Positions 50,576 to 60,800 of a stretch of DNA of 64,000 bases are shown here, one piece after another. The position numbers and the translations under genes are program-made. This DNA comes from Bacillota bacterium. GTDB taxonomy: Bacteria > Bacillota > Clostridia > Christensenellales > CAG-138. The first letter of the stretch is position 1. Every line of letters starts with the position of its first letter. Location of the stretch: the NCBI GenBank assembly GCA_023459335.1, contig JAEWUO010000036.1:1-64000 (forward strand). The letters run 5' to 3'. The notes below the pieces were generated by a model. The model saw only the letters and a program-made list of their open reading frames with translations, ran no database searches and was not told the origin of the DNA.

Positions 50576-51264
50576 CGGACATCGCGCAAAATATAGCGGA
50601 CGTGCGCGAAGAAATCGCGCTTGCCTGCCGCCGCGCAAAACGCGCGCCGGAAAGCGTCTCACTCGTCGCTGTCTCCAAATATCAGGATGTCGAGCGGATT
50701 CGGGAAGCTCTCGAGGCGGGGGTGTCGGTATTCGGGGAAAATCACGCCCAAGAATTGAACGAAAAGAAAACTTTTTTTGAACTGCATGGCTGCAAAGTGC
50801 ATTTTATTGGACAACTGCAAACGAATAAGATAAAATATGTCTGCGGTTTTGCCGACCTGATCGAATCGGTGGATCGGCAGAGCCTCGCGAGCCTTCTGAA
50901 TCAGAAAGCGGAGGCGCGCGCAGTCGTTCAGGACATTCTGATCCAGGTCAACATCGGTGCGGAGGACCAAAAAGGCGGGGTCACCGGTGAGGACTTGGAT
51001 TCTTTCGCGGAATCCATGGCGCAGTATCCAAACCTGCGGCTCAGGGGGCTCATGTGCGTCCCGCCCGCGGTGGAGCCGGAACAGGCAAGGGCATATTTCC
51101 GGCGCATGCGCGAGCACTTTGACCGCCTTCGCGATCAACGGAATCCCGGCGTATTCGACACGCTGTCGATGGGCATGAGCCACGATTTCGCGGCGGCGAT
51201 CGAAGAAGGCGCCACGCAGGTTCGCGTCGGCACCCGGATCTTCGGCGCAAGGGACAGAAAATAA
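50572..51264 (+). CDS. yggS: YggS-family PLP-homeostasis protein
   Basis: A 230-residue alanine-racemase-N fold protein: SLVAVSKYQDVERIREALEA contains the PLP Lys, followed by VFGENHAQELNEK, VHFIGQLQTNKIKYV and LSMGMSHDFAAAIEEGAT. It controls pyridoxal phosphate and amino-acid balance. GTG start at 50572 overlaps the stop of the HlyD-like gene by 4 nt. Forms a unit with sepF downstream. Confidence 0.95.
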   Translation: MTDIAQNIADVREEIALACRRAKRAPESVSLVAVSKYQDVERIREALEAGVSVFGENHAQELNEKKTFFELHGCKVHFIGQLQTNKIKYVCGFADLIESVDRQSLASLLNQKAEARAVVQDILIQVNIGAEDQKGGVTGEDLDSFAESMAQYPNLRLRGLMCVPPAVEPEQARAYFRRMREHFDRLRDQRNPGVFDTLSMGMSHDFAAAIEEGATQVRVGTRIFGARDRK

Positions 51265-51322
51265 TTTTGAGGAAACGCCGCAGGCCCGGTTTCTGCGGCT
51301 GACGGTTTTCGGAGGAAAACGG

Positions 51323-51796
51323 ATGGCAAGCCTATACACAAAATTCCTGGATTTCATCGGAATCGAGGAGAGCGACGAGCAGGACGACGAACGCAGGGAC
51401 GACGGGTATTACCACGACGAAGCGCCGGATCGTTCCACGGGCGTATTTGGCGGCGGACGCGCACAGGCGGCGCCCAACCGCAGAAACGACCGCGCTCAGA
51501 ACTCGTCCGCGGCAAACCTTCCGATTTCCGGCGGAATGAAGATGATCGTGTATCACCCGGTCAGTTACGAAGATACGCAGAGCATCATCGACAACCTGAA
51601 AAACAGGAAGCCTGTCATCGTCAACATGGAAGAATTGGAGCTGGACACCGCCCAGCGTATTTTGGACTTCCTTTCCGGCGCGGTCTATGCGCTCAACGGC
51701 ACAATGTGCAAGATATCGCGCGGCATCTTCGTTGTTGCGCCAAATAATTACGACGTCGTAGGCAACGGCGAGGACGACTACGGCGATCTCGTCTGA
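51323..51796 (+). CDS. sepF: Cell-division protein SepF
   Basis: A 157-residue SepF: an N-terminal amphipathic helix (MASLYTKFLDFIGIEE) for membrane binding, an acidic/Arg-rich linker to about 70, and the SepF core (KMIVYHPVSYEDTQSIIDNL; LELDTAQRILDFLSGAVYAL; FVVAPNNYDV). It tethers FtsZ to the membrane. ATG at 51323 follows TCGGAGGAAAACGG. In related genomes ylmG/ylmH lie between sepF and divIVA; here they are absent. Confidence 0.95.
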   Translation: MASLYTKFLDFIGIEESDEQDDERRDDGYYHDEAPDRSTGVFGGGRAQAAPNRRNDRAQNSSAANLPISGGMKMIVYHPVSYEDTQSIIDNLKNRKPVIVNMEELELDTAQRILDFLSGAVYALNGTMCKISRGIFVVAPNNYDVVGNGEDDYGDLV

Positions 51797-51896
51797 GCGG
51801 ACGGATCGCCGAATAGGAACACGCATGACTGGCACATCAGACGGTTGGTGTGCCATTTTTAACAGACGGCAGGTCAACGATAAGGAGGTACGTTCC

Positions 51897-52523
51897 ATGC
51901 GCCCGGAGGACATCGTAAACCAAGCATTCGCGCGTTCGTTTATGGGTTACGACATCGAACAGGTGGACGGTTTTCTCGACGAAGTCATCGAAGCCTTCGA
52001 ACGCTACGAAGCGGAGAAGCGGGAGATGCTGTCCGCACTGGAATATCTGATGAAAAAACTGGAACGCGGTCAGAAAATGCCTTTGTCCGACATGAAAAAA
52101 GCGATCGGCCCCGGAACCCCGCAGCCGTTGAAGACAAAAGAAACAGGCGAAGTTCATGCGCACGACGAGGAACCGAAAGCGGCGGCGCGGTCGCTGACCC
52201 GAAGCGCGGCGGCAAAACCCCTTCGCGCGCCGAAGGTCAGCCGTGTGAAGGCCGAACAGGAAGCGAAAGACCGGATCATCCGCGAGGCGCAGGCCGCGCA
52301 GCAGCCGCTTTCACCGGAAGAGGCGGAGCAGCGCGCGCGCAGCGTCGCCGCCGTGGCAGCGAGCTGGCTGGACGAACTGCTGATCAACATCTCCGAACAC
52401 GAAAGTTCCGATTATGAAAAAACGCCTGTGAACACGCCGGCCGCGGCCGCCGCAACTGCGGAGCCTTCCGTAAAACCGGCGGAAACGACGGCGCAGCCGG
52501 AGAACAAACCGGACGAGACATGA
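51897..52523 (+). CDS. DivIVA-domain protein
   Basis: A 208-residue protein. Residues about 1-45 match the DivIVA membrane-binding domain (FARSFMGYDIEQVDGFLDEV, with YD-x-x-x-V-D-x-F-L), followed by a short coiled coil (EAFERYEAEKREMLSALEYL), a charged linker, a second helix (QRARSVAAVAASWLDELL) and an Ala/Pro/Thr-rich tail. The coiled coil is shorter than in classic DivIVA. It lies just after sepF, so a division or polar role is likely. ATG 51897 follows AAGGAGGT; it overlaps ygiQ by 4 nt. Confidence 0.85.
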   Translation: MRPEDIVNQAFARSFMGYDIEQVDGFLDEVIEAFERYEAEKREMLSALEYLMKKLERGQKMPLSDMKKAIGPGTPQPLKTKETGEVHAHDEEPKAAARSLTRSAAAKPLRAPKVSRVKAEQEAKDRIIREAQAAQQPLSPEEAEQRARSVAAVAASWLDELLINISEHESSDYEKTPVNTPAAAAATAEPSVKPAETTAQPENKPDET

Positions 52524-54436
52524 AAAAATCATATGCTTTTCCGCCCGTCAGCCGGGAAGAGATGGCAGCGCGCGGGATCGAACAGCTCGACTTCGTTCTG
52601 GTATCGGGGGACGCTTATGTCGACCACCCGAGCTTCGGCGCGGCGATCATCACACGTCTTCTGGAGAGCCGCGGATATACCGTGGGGATCATCATGCAGC
52701 CGGACTGGCACAGCGCGCAGGCGTTTCAGGCGCTGGGAAAGCCCAGGCTGGCGTTTCTCGTTACCTCCGGCAACATCGACAGCATGGTGAACCACTACGC
52801 CGTCTCCGGCGCGCGCAGGGACACGGACGCGTATTCGCCCGACGGCGCGGCGGGGAAACGGCCGGACCGCGCGGCGATCGTCTATGCCAACCGCTGCCGC
52901 GAAGCATACGCAGGCGTGCCTCTGATCATCGGCGGCATCGAAGCGAGCCTGAGGCGATTCGCGCATTACGATTACTGGGACGACCGCGTACGCCACAGCA
53001 TCCTCTACGACGCATGCGCGGATATCCTCGTCTACGGAATGGGAGAGCGCGCAATTTCACAGATCGCCGACGCGCTGAATGGAGGCACGCCGGTCGGGCA
53101 AATCACGGAAATCCCCGGGACCTGCGTTCGCATCGCGCATGCGGAGGACGCAAAAGGCGCTTTATTACTGCCGTCCTATCAGGAGGTCGCGCGGGACAAG
53201 CGAAAGTATTGCGAGGCGTTTGCCGTTCAGGCGCGGGAGCAGGACGCGGTCCGCGGGAAACGCATGCTGCAGCCGCACGAAAAGGGCTTGCTGCTCTGCA
53301 ATCCTCCCGCCATGCCGCTCTCCGCTGCGGAACTCGACGAAGTATACGCGCTGCCGTTTACAAGAAGGCCGCACCCCTCGATCCGCGGACACGTGCCCGC
53401 GCTGGACGAGGTTTCGTTTTCCATCGCGTCCGCGCGCGGCTGCTTCGGCGACTGCAGCTTCTGCGCGCTGACGTTCCATCAGGGGCGCGTGGTGACGGGG
53501 CGGTCGCACGGATCGATCCTTGCCGAGGCGGAAACGCTGACGCGCGATCCGGCGTTCAAGGGATATATTCACGACATCGGCGGCCCGACCGCGAATTTTC
53601 GCCACCCCGCATGCGAAAAGCAGCTGAAAAGCGGCGCCTGCGCGGACAGGCAGTGCATCGGTTTTACCGCCTGCAAGAACCTCGATACATCGGAGGAAGA
53701 TTACGTTTCCCTGCTGCGAAAGCTCCGCGCGCTGCCGCACGTGAAGAAGGTGTTCGTCCGAAGCGGCATCCGGTACGATTACGCGATGCTGGACCGAAGC
53801 GACGCGTTCCTGCGCGAACTCGTCGAACACCACGTCAGCGGTCAGCTCAAGGTTGCGCCCGAACACGTCTCCGACCGCGTGCTGAAGTATATGAACAAAC
53901 CGCCGCATGCGGTATACGAGCGGTTTGTGCAAAAATTCGAAGCGATCAATCAAAGCCTCGGGCTGAAGCAATACCTCGTGCCTTACCTGATCAGTTCGCA
54001 TCCGGGATCGACGCTGCAGGACGCAATCGAACTCGCGCTGTATATCAAGAAGACGGGGCACCGGCCGGAACAGGTGCAGGATTTTTACCCCACGCCGGGC
54101 ACCGCCTCGACCTGCATGTATTTTACCGGACTGGATCCGTTTACGATGCAGCCCGTTTACGTCGCCAAAACGCGAGAGGAAAAGACGATGCAGCGCGCGC
54201 TTTTACAGTGTCACGTGCGGAAAAACTGGCCGCTCATCAGAAAAGCGCTTCGGCTTGCGGACCGCGAAGACCTGATCGGAAACGGAAAAGGCTGCCTTGT
54301 GCCGCCGGATTACCGCTCCCCGGCGGAGGAAAGGGCGAACGGAGGCGGACATGCGCAGCCGCGCAGAAATGTTCCTGCGCGCGGCGGCGCTGAAAAGCCC
54401 GGCGGCGGAAGGCGCGCGCGGCGCAGCCCGCGCTGA
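52520..54436 (+). CDS. ygiQ: YgiQ-family radical SAM protein
   Basis: A 638-residue protein. An N-terminal Rossmann-like domain (DFVLVSGDAYVDHPSFGAAI) is followed by the radical SAM core with the iron-sulfur motif RGCFGDCSFC, then a DUF3362-like C-terminal region (HRPEQVQDFYPTPGTASTC) and an Arg-rich tail. It is the UPF0313/YgiQ family; the reaction it performs is not known to me. Start ATG at 52520 overlaps the DivIVA-like gene by 4 nt. Confidence 0.93.
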   Translation: MKKSYAFPPVSREEMAARGIEQLDFVLVSGDAYVDHPSFGAAIITRLLESRGYTVGIIMQPDWHSAQAFQALGKPRLAFLVTSGNIDSMVNHYAVSGARRDTDAYSPDGAAGKRPDRAAIVYANRCREAYAGVPLIIGGIEASLRRFAHYDYWDDRVRHSILYDACADILVYGMGERAISQIADALNGGTPVGQITEIPGTCVRIAHAEDAKGALLLPSYQEVARDKRKYCEAFAVQAREQDAVRGKRMLQPHEKGLLLCNPPAMPLSAAELDEVYALPFTRRPHPSIRGHVPALDEVSFSIASARGCFGDCSFCALTFHQGRVVTGRSHGSILAEAETLTRDPAFKGYIHDIGGPTANFRHPACEKQLKSGACADRQCIGFTACKNLDTSEEDYVSLLRKLRALPHVKKVFVRSGIRYDYAMLDRSDAFLRELVEHHVSGQLKVAPEHVSDRVLKYMNKPPHAVYERFVQKFEAINQSLGLKQYLVPYLISSHPGSTLQDAIELALYIKKTGHRPEQVQDFYPTPGTASTCMYFTGLDPFTMQPVYVAKTREEKTMQRALLQCHVRKNWPLIRKALRLADREDLIGNGKGCLVPPDYRSPAEERANGGGHAQPRRNVPARGGAEKPGGGRRARRSPR

Positions 54437-54493
54437 TCGGGAATCGTCGCGCGAAAACACGCCGGGGGCCGCGGTTTTCAGCGCAAGAAAGAA

Positions 54494-54522
54494 TTGACAA
54501 ATAACCGCGAAGCCGATACAAT
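54494..54522 (+). promoter_or_regulatory. Promoter of DUF177-rpmF
   Basis: TTGACA (54494-54499), 17-bp spacer, TACAAT (54517-54522). The leader is about 85 nt and contains a GCCGA/TCGGC hairpin near 54577-54591. Confidence 0.8.
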
Positions 54523-54613
54523 ACATAACGTTGCGTGGAAACGTGCGGTAGTTTTGTGCGCGCTGGCAGCATAGGTTGCGCCGATTTCCTCGGCGGGCAA
54601 GGCGGTGGAGATC

Positions 54614-55087
54614 ATGCGGATTCGTATTGCGGACGCGATACGCCAAACGGGGGAGCCTTTCCCGTTTTCCGCAATGGAAGCATTCACCCCGCAAACCTAC
54701 GGGGAGCGGCGAATTATTTTTGCGGAACCGGTCAAAGCCGAAGGAACGTACGTTTACGACGGCAAGGCGTTTACGGTGTCCGGCGTGGCGAAGGCGAAGA
54801 TCAACACGCTCTGCGCCCGCTGTTCGAAACCGTTTGTCGAACCCATATCGGTTTCTTTCTCCGAACGGTTCGTAAAGGGAGAGGATGAGGGAACGGACGA
54901 CGAGACCTATCCGTACACCGGCGACGAGCTGCTGCTCGATAAAGCGGTGCTGGACAACCTCTTTCTGGAGCTTCCCATCGCGAGCGCCTGCCGGGCGGAC
55001 TGCAAAGGCCTTTGCCCCGTATGCGGTACGGACCGGAACGAAACGGACTGCGGTTGCATAACGAATGATACTGCGGGCGATGCGTAA
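54614..55087 (+). CDS. yceD: DUF177 / YceD-family protein
   Basis: A 157-residue protein with paired cysteines: LCARCSKPF in the middle and CRADCKGLCPVCGTDRNETD then CGC near the C-terminus, the DUF177 pattern, possibly binding zinc. It is found beside rpmF in most bacteria and linked by others to 23S rRNA accumulation. ATG at 54614 has GGTGGAG 5 nt upstream; a GTG at 54605 lacks one. rpmF follows 91 nt later. Confidence 0.9.
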   Translation: MRIRIADAIRQTGEPFPFSAMEAFTPQTYGERRIIFAEPVKAEGTYVYDGKAFTVSGVAKAKINTLCARCSKPFVEPISVSFSERFVKGEDEGTDDETYPYTGDELLLDKAVLDNLFLELPIASACRADCKGLCPVCGTDRNETDCGCITNDTAGDA

Positions 55088-55178
55088 CGCCCGCGCGATC
55101 AGATATCACCGGAAACGAAGCCCAAGGCGAAAATTCTACGCCCGACGTGCTATCAGATAAAGAACAGGAGGGATTATC

Positions 55179-55388
55179 ATGGCAGTACCCAAGAGAAAAA
55201 CGTCCAAGGCAAGGCGCGATTCCCGCAGAGCCGCGAACTTCGTCGTAGGCGAAGTACAGCTTAACGAGTGCCCGCAGTGCCACTCGCTCGTACCGTCCCA
55301 CACGGTATGCAAGACGTGCGGATATTACGGCGGCAAACTGGTCGTCGACAAAGAAGAGAAGGAAAAAAAGGAAAAGAAGAACGCCTGA
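55179..55388 (+). CDS. rpmF: 50S ribosomal protein L32
   Basis: A 69-residue L32: MAVPKRKTSKARRDSRRAAN, then a zinc ribbon with CPQC and CKTC. This is the zinc-binding form, and a Lys/Glu tail extends it. ATG follows AGGAGGGATTATC. Confidence 0.97.
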   Translation: MAVPKRKTSKARRDSRRAANFVVGEVQLNECPQCHSLVPSHTVCKTCGYYGGKLVVDKEEKEKKEKKNA

Positions 55389-55440
55389 TCCTCCGTCCTT
55401 CGGCGTAATCGAGCGATCAAAAACAGGTTTATGATGCAGG

Positions 55441-55474
55441 AGGCTTTTCGCGTATGCGCGCGGAGAGCCTTTTT
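55441..55474 (+). terminator. Terminator after rpmF
   Basis: AGGCT (55441-55445) and AGCCT (55466-55470) close a long, partly paired hairpin, followed by TTTT. It separates rpmF from plsX. Confidence 0.65.
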
Positions 55475-55524
55475 GCGTTCTGTTCCGGGCAAATACGCTG
55501 CGGCGATCAAAACACCTGTTCGCG

Positions 55525-55553
55525 TTGCAACGGAGGCGGTTATTTCGTATAAT
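55525..55553 (+). promoter_or_regulatory. Promoter of plsX
   Basis: TTGCAA (55525-55530), 17-bp spacer, TATAAT (55548-55553), about 120 nt upstream of plsX. Confidence 0.75.
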
Positions 55554-55674
55554 AATTCAATCAGGCTGCGCCGCGATATTGATCAAATTATTCGGACTCA
55601 TCCATCCTCAGCGGCGCAAATCGCAAACTGGTGCGGCGGCGGGACGACTGCCGCGGAATTGGGAGAACATTACC

Positions 55675-56706
55675 ATGAGAATTGCCATCGATGCGATGGG
55701 GGGCGATTATGCGCCGTACGCCGTGCTGGAAGGCGTTAAGCTCGTACTTCCGGAACTGAAGGAGAATGTGGAACTCGCGCTTTACGGCGACGAGGCCGTG
55801 CTGCGAAAGGGACTTTCCGAACTGGGCGTATCCGACGGGCGGGTGCAGATCTTCGCGACATCGCAGGTCATCGGCTGCGACGAACAGCCGACGCTCGCCA
55901 TCCGTAAAAAGAAAGACTCGTCCATGGTGCGCGCGGTGGAGGCGGTGGCCGAAGGCGCGGCGGACTGCGTGCTCTCTGCGGGCAGCACAGGCGCGCTCTT
56001 AACCGGAGCCACGCTGATCATCAAGCGGCTCAAGGGAGTGAAGCGGCCCGCGCTGGCGATCGTGATGCCGACCGCGGATTCCTGCGCGCTGCTTCTGGAT
56101 TGCGGCGCGAACACGGACTGCAAGAGCGAATACCTTGTGCAGTTTGCTTTGATGGGTTCGGCTTATATGAAGCGCGTTATCGGCGTGGAAAACCCGCGAG
56201 TGGGTCTTTTAAACAACGGCGCGGAAGAGGAAAAGGGCAACGAGCTGACGAAGGAAACGCATCAGCTCCTCAAGACGGCGCCGATCCGCTTTACCGGCAA
56301 TTGCGAGGCGCGGGATGTGCTGAGCGGGGCATTCGACGTGATCGTCTGCGACGGGTTCGACGGCAATGTGGTGCTCAAGGGGACGGAAGGCACGGCGGGG
56401 CTGATCATGGACCTGCTTAAACAAGCGCTGATGTCGAGCCTGCGCACCAAGATCGGCGCGCTGATCTGCAAGCCTGCGTTTAAAATTCTGAAAAAGAAAC
56501 TGGACCACACCGAATACGGCGGCGCGCCGCTTCTTGGCGTCAACGGCGGTGTGATCAAGGCGCACGGCAGCTCCAACGGGAAGGCGTTCCGCTCGGCGAT
56601 TCTGCAGGCGGTGAAACTCGTCTCGTCCGACGTAACGCAGCTGCTCGGAGCGGAAATTGCCGGCTTCGGACTGGAGGAAAAACCAACGGGGCGCGATGAG
56701 GATTGA
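55675..56706 (+). CDS. plsX: Phosphate acyltransferase PlsX
   Basis: A 343-residue PlsX: MRIAIDAMGGDYAPYAVLEG, SAGSTGALLTGATLIIKRLK, LLNNGAEEEKGNELTKETHQ and VIVCDGFDGNVVLKGTEGTA. It makes acyl phosphate from acyl-ACP for phosphatidic-acid synthesis at the membrane. ATG at 55675 with GGGAGAA upstream; the open frame upstream covers the promoter and is not coding. No FapR-type operator is seen. acpP follows. Confidence 0.97.
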   Translation: MRIAIDAMGGDYAPYAVLEGVKLVLPELKENVELALYGDEAVLRKGLSELGVSDGRVQIFATSQVIGCDEQPTLAIRKKKDSSMVRAVEAVAEGAADCVLSAGSTGALLTGATLIIKRLKGVKRPALAIVMPTADSCALLLDCGANTDCKSEYLVQFALMGSAYMKRVIGVENPRVGLLNNGAEEEKGNELTKETHQLLKTAPIRFTGNCEARDVLSGAFDVIVCDGFDGNVVLKGTEGTAGLIMDLLKQALMSSLRTKIGALICKPAFKILKKKLDHTEYGGAPLLGVNGGVIKAHGSSNGKAFRSAILQAVKLVSSDVTQLLGAEIAGFGLEEKPTGRDED

Positions 56707-56731
56707 CATACCGTCCCGTTTCCGATAGAAT
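56703..56731 (+). promoter_or_regulatory. Promoter of acpP overlapping the plsX stop codon
   Basis: TTGACA (56703-56708), 17-bp spacer, TAGAAT (56726-56731). The plsX stop codon is embedded in the -35. It gives acpP its own strong transcription. Confidence 0.8.
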
Positions 56732-56781
56732 ACTACGCGAACAAGATGCGAAATGAACGCTTCGAAAAGGAGTTTTTGAAC

Positions 56782-57006
56782 ATGTATTTTGAGAAAGTTA
56801 GAGATATTATCGCCAAGCAGCTGGATATCGACGCAAAAACCATTACAATGACTAGCCGCCTCATCGACGACCTCAAGGCGGATTCGCTCGATATCGTGGA
56901 ACTCATCATGGACCTCGAGCAGGAATTCAACATCGAGATTCCCGACGAAGAACTGCCCAGGGTACAGACCGTAGCCGATATCGTCGGTTACCTCGAAAAG
57001 AACTGA
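56782..57006 (+). CDS. acpP: Acyl carrier protein
   Basis: A 74-residue ACP: DDLKADSLDIVELIMDLEQE holds the Ser that carries phosphopantetheine (DSLD). The acidic helix-2 is typical. ATG at 56782 follows AAAGGAG at 9 nt; an earlier in-frame ATG lies upstream of the ribosome site and is rejected. A strong terminator follows. Confidence 0.97.
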   Translation: MYFEKVRDIIAKQLDIDAKTITMTSRLIDDLKADSLDIVELIMDLEQEFNIEIPDEELPRVQTVADIVGYLEKN

Positions 57007-57027
57007 CCGACAACCACAAGCCAACTG

Positions 57028-57065
57028 CCCGCATCCGAAGGTTGAGACAGGGTGCGGGTTTTTTT
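57028..57065 (+). terminator. Rho-independent terminator after acpP
   Basis: CCCGCATCC (57028-57036) pairs with GGGTGCGGG (57050-57058), one G-T pair, then seven T. It separates acpP from rnc. Confidence 0.92.
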
Positions 57066-57149
57066 GTAAAGCGCACGGGGCGCCGCAGCACCGACCGTTT
57101 GCTAAATAATCCGACGCTCTGAATGATCCATAACGACAAAGGAAACCGA

Positions 57150-57863
57150 ATGCAGGACATGCAATCCGCAATCTCCGCGCTGGAGGAAACCTTGCAGTAT
57201 GCTTTTCGCGACCGTTCCCTGCTGGAAACGGCGCTGACACATACCTCGTTTGTCAAGGGGGACGGAAAGCGACAGACGCACAACGAGCGCCTTGAGTTCC
57301 TGGGCGACGCGGTGCTGGAGCTCTGCGTGAGCGAACACCTGTATCTATGTCATCCCGAATTGCAGGAAGGCGCGATGACACGGCACCGCGCGCGGCTCGT
57401 CTGCGAGCAGGCGCTCTTCAGCGCGGCGCAGACGCTAGGCGTACCCGCCTGTCTCCGCCTCGGCAACGGCGAGGAGCTTACCGGCGGGCGTCAGAAGCCG
57501 TCCATCGTTTCGGACGCACTGGAGGCGGTGATCGGCGCGGTTTATCTCGACGGCGGGCTGGAGCACGCGCGCCGCGTGATTCTGGAGCGCGTCATTCGCC
57601 TTCTGGAGGAAGCGCGCGTGGATGAAACGGACAAAGACTTTAAAACCCGCTTGCAGGAGCACGTGCAGAAACAGCACATCGGCACGCTTGAGTACGAGTG
57701 CATGGATGAAACCGGCCCGGAACATCAGAAGCGCTTCACCATCCGCGTCCTTCTCTCCGGCGAACCCGTCGGCGAGGGAACGGGGCACAACAAACAGAGC
57801 GCGGGGCAGGCTGCGGCGAGAGCCGCGTTGATCCGGCTGGGCGTTCTGGAGGGCGAAGCATGA
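57150..57863 (+). CDS. rnc: Ribonuclease III
   Basis: A 237-residue RNase III: catalytic signature HNERLEFLGDAVLELCVSEH, then the second acidic patch (VSDALEAVIGAVYLDGG) and a C-terminal dsRBD (GTGHNKQSAGQAAARAALIR). It processes rRNA and structured mRNAs. ATG at 57150 follows AAAGGAAACCG; the earlier ATG at 57123 has none. It overlaps smc by 4 nt. Confidence 0.96.
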   Translation: MQDMQSAISALEETLQYAFRDRSLLETALTHTSFVKGDGKRQTHNERLEFLGDAVLELCVSEHLYLCHPELQEGAMTRHRARLVCEQALFSAAQTLGVPACLRLGNGEELTGGRQKPSIVSDALEAVIGAVYLDGGLEHARRVILERVIRLLEEARVDETDKDFKTRLQEHVQKQHIGTLEYECMDETGPEHQKRFTIRVLLSGEPVGEGTGHNKQSAGQAAARAALIRLGVLEGEA

Positions 57864-60800
57864 GACTGACAAAACTCGAGCTCAACGGCTTCAAGTCCTT
57901 CGCGCGCAAGACCGAACTGCGCTTCGGGCAGGGAATTACCGCCATCATTGGCCCCAACGGCAGCGGAAAGAGCAACATCTCCGACGCGGTTCGCTGGGTG
58001 CTCGGCGAACAGAGCGCAAAAGCGCTCCGCGGCGCCAGGATGGAGGATGTGATCTTCAACGGCACGCAGCTGAGAAAGGCTCTCGCTTACAGCGAGGTGA
58101 CGCTGACCTTCGATAACGCGGACGGCCAGATCAACCTGCCGTTTGCGGAAGTCGCCATCACGCGGCGCGTCTACCGCTCCGGCGAGAGCGAATATTGCAT
58201 CAACCGCAACAACTGCAGGCTTAAGGACATCAACGACCTCTTCTTCGACACCGGCATCGGGAAAGACGGATACTCCATCATCGGTCAGGGCAAGGTGGAG
58301 GAAATCCTCTCCAACAAGAGCGGGGACCGCAGAGCCGCGTTCGAAGAGGCGGCGGGCGTGATGCGCTACCGCGTGCGCAAGGAAGAAGCGGAGCGCAAGC
58401 TCGCCAACACCGAAAAAAACCTCGAACGCATCGAGGATATCTTAAAAGAACTGGCCGACAGACTCGGCCCTCTCGAGGAGCAGAGCGCGTCCGCGCGCGC
58501 TTACCTGCGCCTTCGGGACGAATTGAAAGACCTTGAGGTCAACCTGTTTTTAAGCCAGTACGACCGCGTGCACGAACGGCTGGATCAGATCAACGACGCC
58601 ATGCGCCAGATGAACGAAGAACATGCGCTGGCGGAAACGGGGGAAAGCACGCTGCTTTCCGCCTGCGCCGCGCTGGAGGAACAGCTTCGCTCGCTCGATA
58701 CCGCGTTGAACGCACAGCAGAACCGGCTCATGGGGCTGGTTTCCGAAGCGGAGACGCGCGTTGGCGCGGGCAACGTCCTGGCTGAACGGCGAGAGAATAC
58801 GATACTGGCGCAAAAGCGCATTGCACAGGAGCGCGGATCCGGCAAAGCTCGCCTTGATGAACTCGGCACCGTAATCGCAGGCATGCAGACGGACGAATCC
58901 GGCCAGGCGGCGCTGAGCCTGCTCGAAAAAGAGATGGAAACCGCTCAGCAGCGGCTAGACGCGCTGGATACGGATATCTCCGCACGCGAGGAAGCGCTCG
59001 ATCAGATGAAGAACAGCCTGATCGAGAGCATGAACCGTATGTCGGATTTCAAATCAAGCGTAAGCCGTTACGACGCGATGAAAACATCGATCAGCCAGCG
59101 GCTTGCCGCGATCGAAACGGAAGCCGCACTCCGCATGGAGGAAACCGCCCGCCTGAACGAAGAGCTGGAAACCGCGAAGCGGCAGCACGAGGCGGAAGCG
59201 GACCGGCTGGAACAAACGAAACGGGACTTTGAAGCCAGCATTGAACACCGCAGAAAGACGCTGGACGCGTTTACCGCGCTGCGCGAGGAACTCGCGCGGG
59301 ACGAGCAGGGCATCGCGTCCATCCAGTCCCGCCTACGCGTGCTGGACGAGATGCAGCGTTCGCGCGAGGGTTATTACGCGAGCGTAAAAAACATTCTCAA
59401 GGACGCGCCGAACGACCCGAAACTCTCCCGCGCCATCGTCGGCGTGGTCGCGGAGCTCATCCGCGTGCCTAAGGAATACGAAATCGCCGTGACCATGGCG
59501 CTGGGGTCCACGCTGCAGAATATCGTGACCCCGACCGCCGAGGACGCGAAATACGTCATTGAATACTTGCGTGCCAAGGATTACGGCAGGGCGACCCTGC
59601 TGCCGATGGCGCTTCTGAACCCAACGCGCATCACGCGCGAGGAACGGGCGCTGCTTGATCTGCCCGGCTGCATCGGCGTAGCGAATGAACTTGTCGATTG
59701 CGACGACAACGTGCGCGGCGTGATGGATTACCTGCTCTGCCGCACGATCGTGGTCAAGGACCTCGACGCGGGCATCGCGCTGAAGAAACGCACCAGAAAC
59801 GCGTTTCATATCGCGACGCTGGAGGGCGACATCATCAGCACCGGCGGGTCGATGAGCGGCGGCAGTTTGCAGAAAAACAGCTTCAACCTCTTAAGCCGCG
59901 AGCGCGAACTGCAGGAACTGCGCGAGAAGCTGAAAAAGGAAGCAGCGGCGCTGGAGGAAAAGAGAGAGAAACTGCGCGGCGGCGAGCAGGACGTGCTCAG
60001 GTGCGATATTCAGGTGGATTCCTTCCGCGACGCGGTGCACGCCTGCGAAATCGACGCGGCAAAGCAGGCGGAGCAGTTCGATATCATCCGCCGGGACGTG
60101 GAAGTCAGCCGGCAGCGCGAACACGCTCTGGCGGAAGAAAAAGCACAGCTGAGCGAAAACCTCGCCGAGGCGGAACGCGAGCGCGCGAACGCGGACGAAC
60201 AGCAGACCGGCATCGAGCAGGGCAACGCAGCAACGCGCGAGGATGTCTCCCGCGCGCAGGGCGAGCTGGCCGAACTGCGCAGGCAGCGTGAGGCATTTGC
60301 CGGTGAACTCACCGAACAAAAGGTCCGCCGCATGGCTCTGTCAAAAGAGCGGGACGCGGTCTATGCGGAGCAGAAACGCCTCGTCAGCGAGCATCGCGAA
60401 CTCTCCATTCGCCTGACCGCGCTGGAACAGGAAGCGGCGGAAACCGCACAGACGCTTACCGCGATCGACACGGAACTGGAAAGCATGCGCACACAGATCG
60501 AGAGCGACACCGCGCTGACCGGAACGGAGAAGGAAGCGCAGAGGAAACTGGAAGAGGAACGCCAGAGCGTATACGCCTCGCTGAACGAACAGCGCGCGCG
60601 GCGCGAGGAACTGCTGACGTCTTCCCGCGATCTGTCGGAGCGCATTCACAAGCAGGAAATGACGCAGAGCCGGCTTGAGATGGAACTCGGCGCCATGCAG
60701 GACCATATCTGGAACGAATACGACCTGACATACGAAAATGCCGCCGCGCTCCGGCGCGAGATCCCCATCGGCGTGAGCAACGCGCGCGTCAACGAGATCA

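Noticed and set aside
54351..54497. Short gene overlapping the end of ygiQ
   Set aside because: Arg/Ala-rich product in a shifted frame of the ygiQ tail, no ribosome site.
55388..55675. FapR operator or fapR gene before plsX
   Set aside because: No TTAGTACC-type inverted repeat and no regulator reading frame; only a terminator and a sigma-A promoter are seen.
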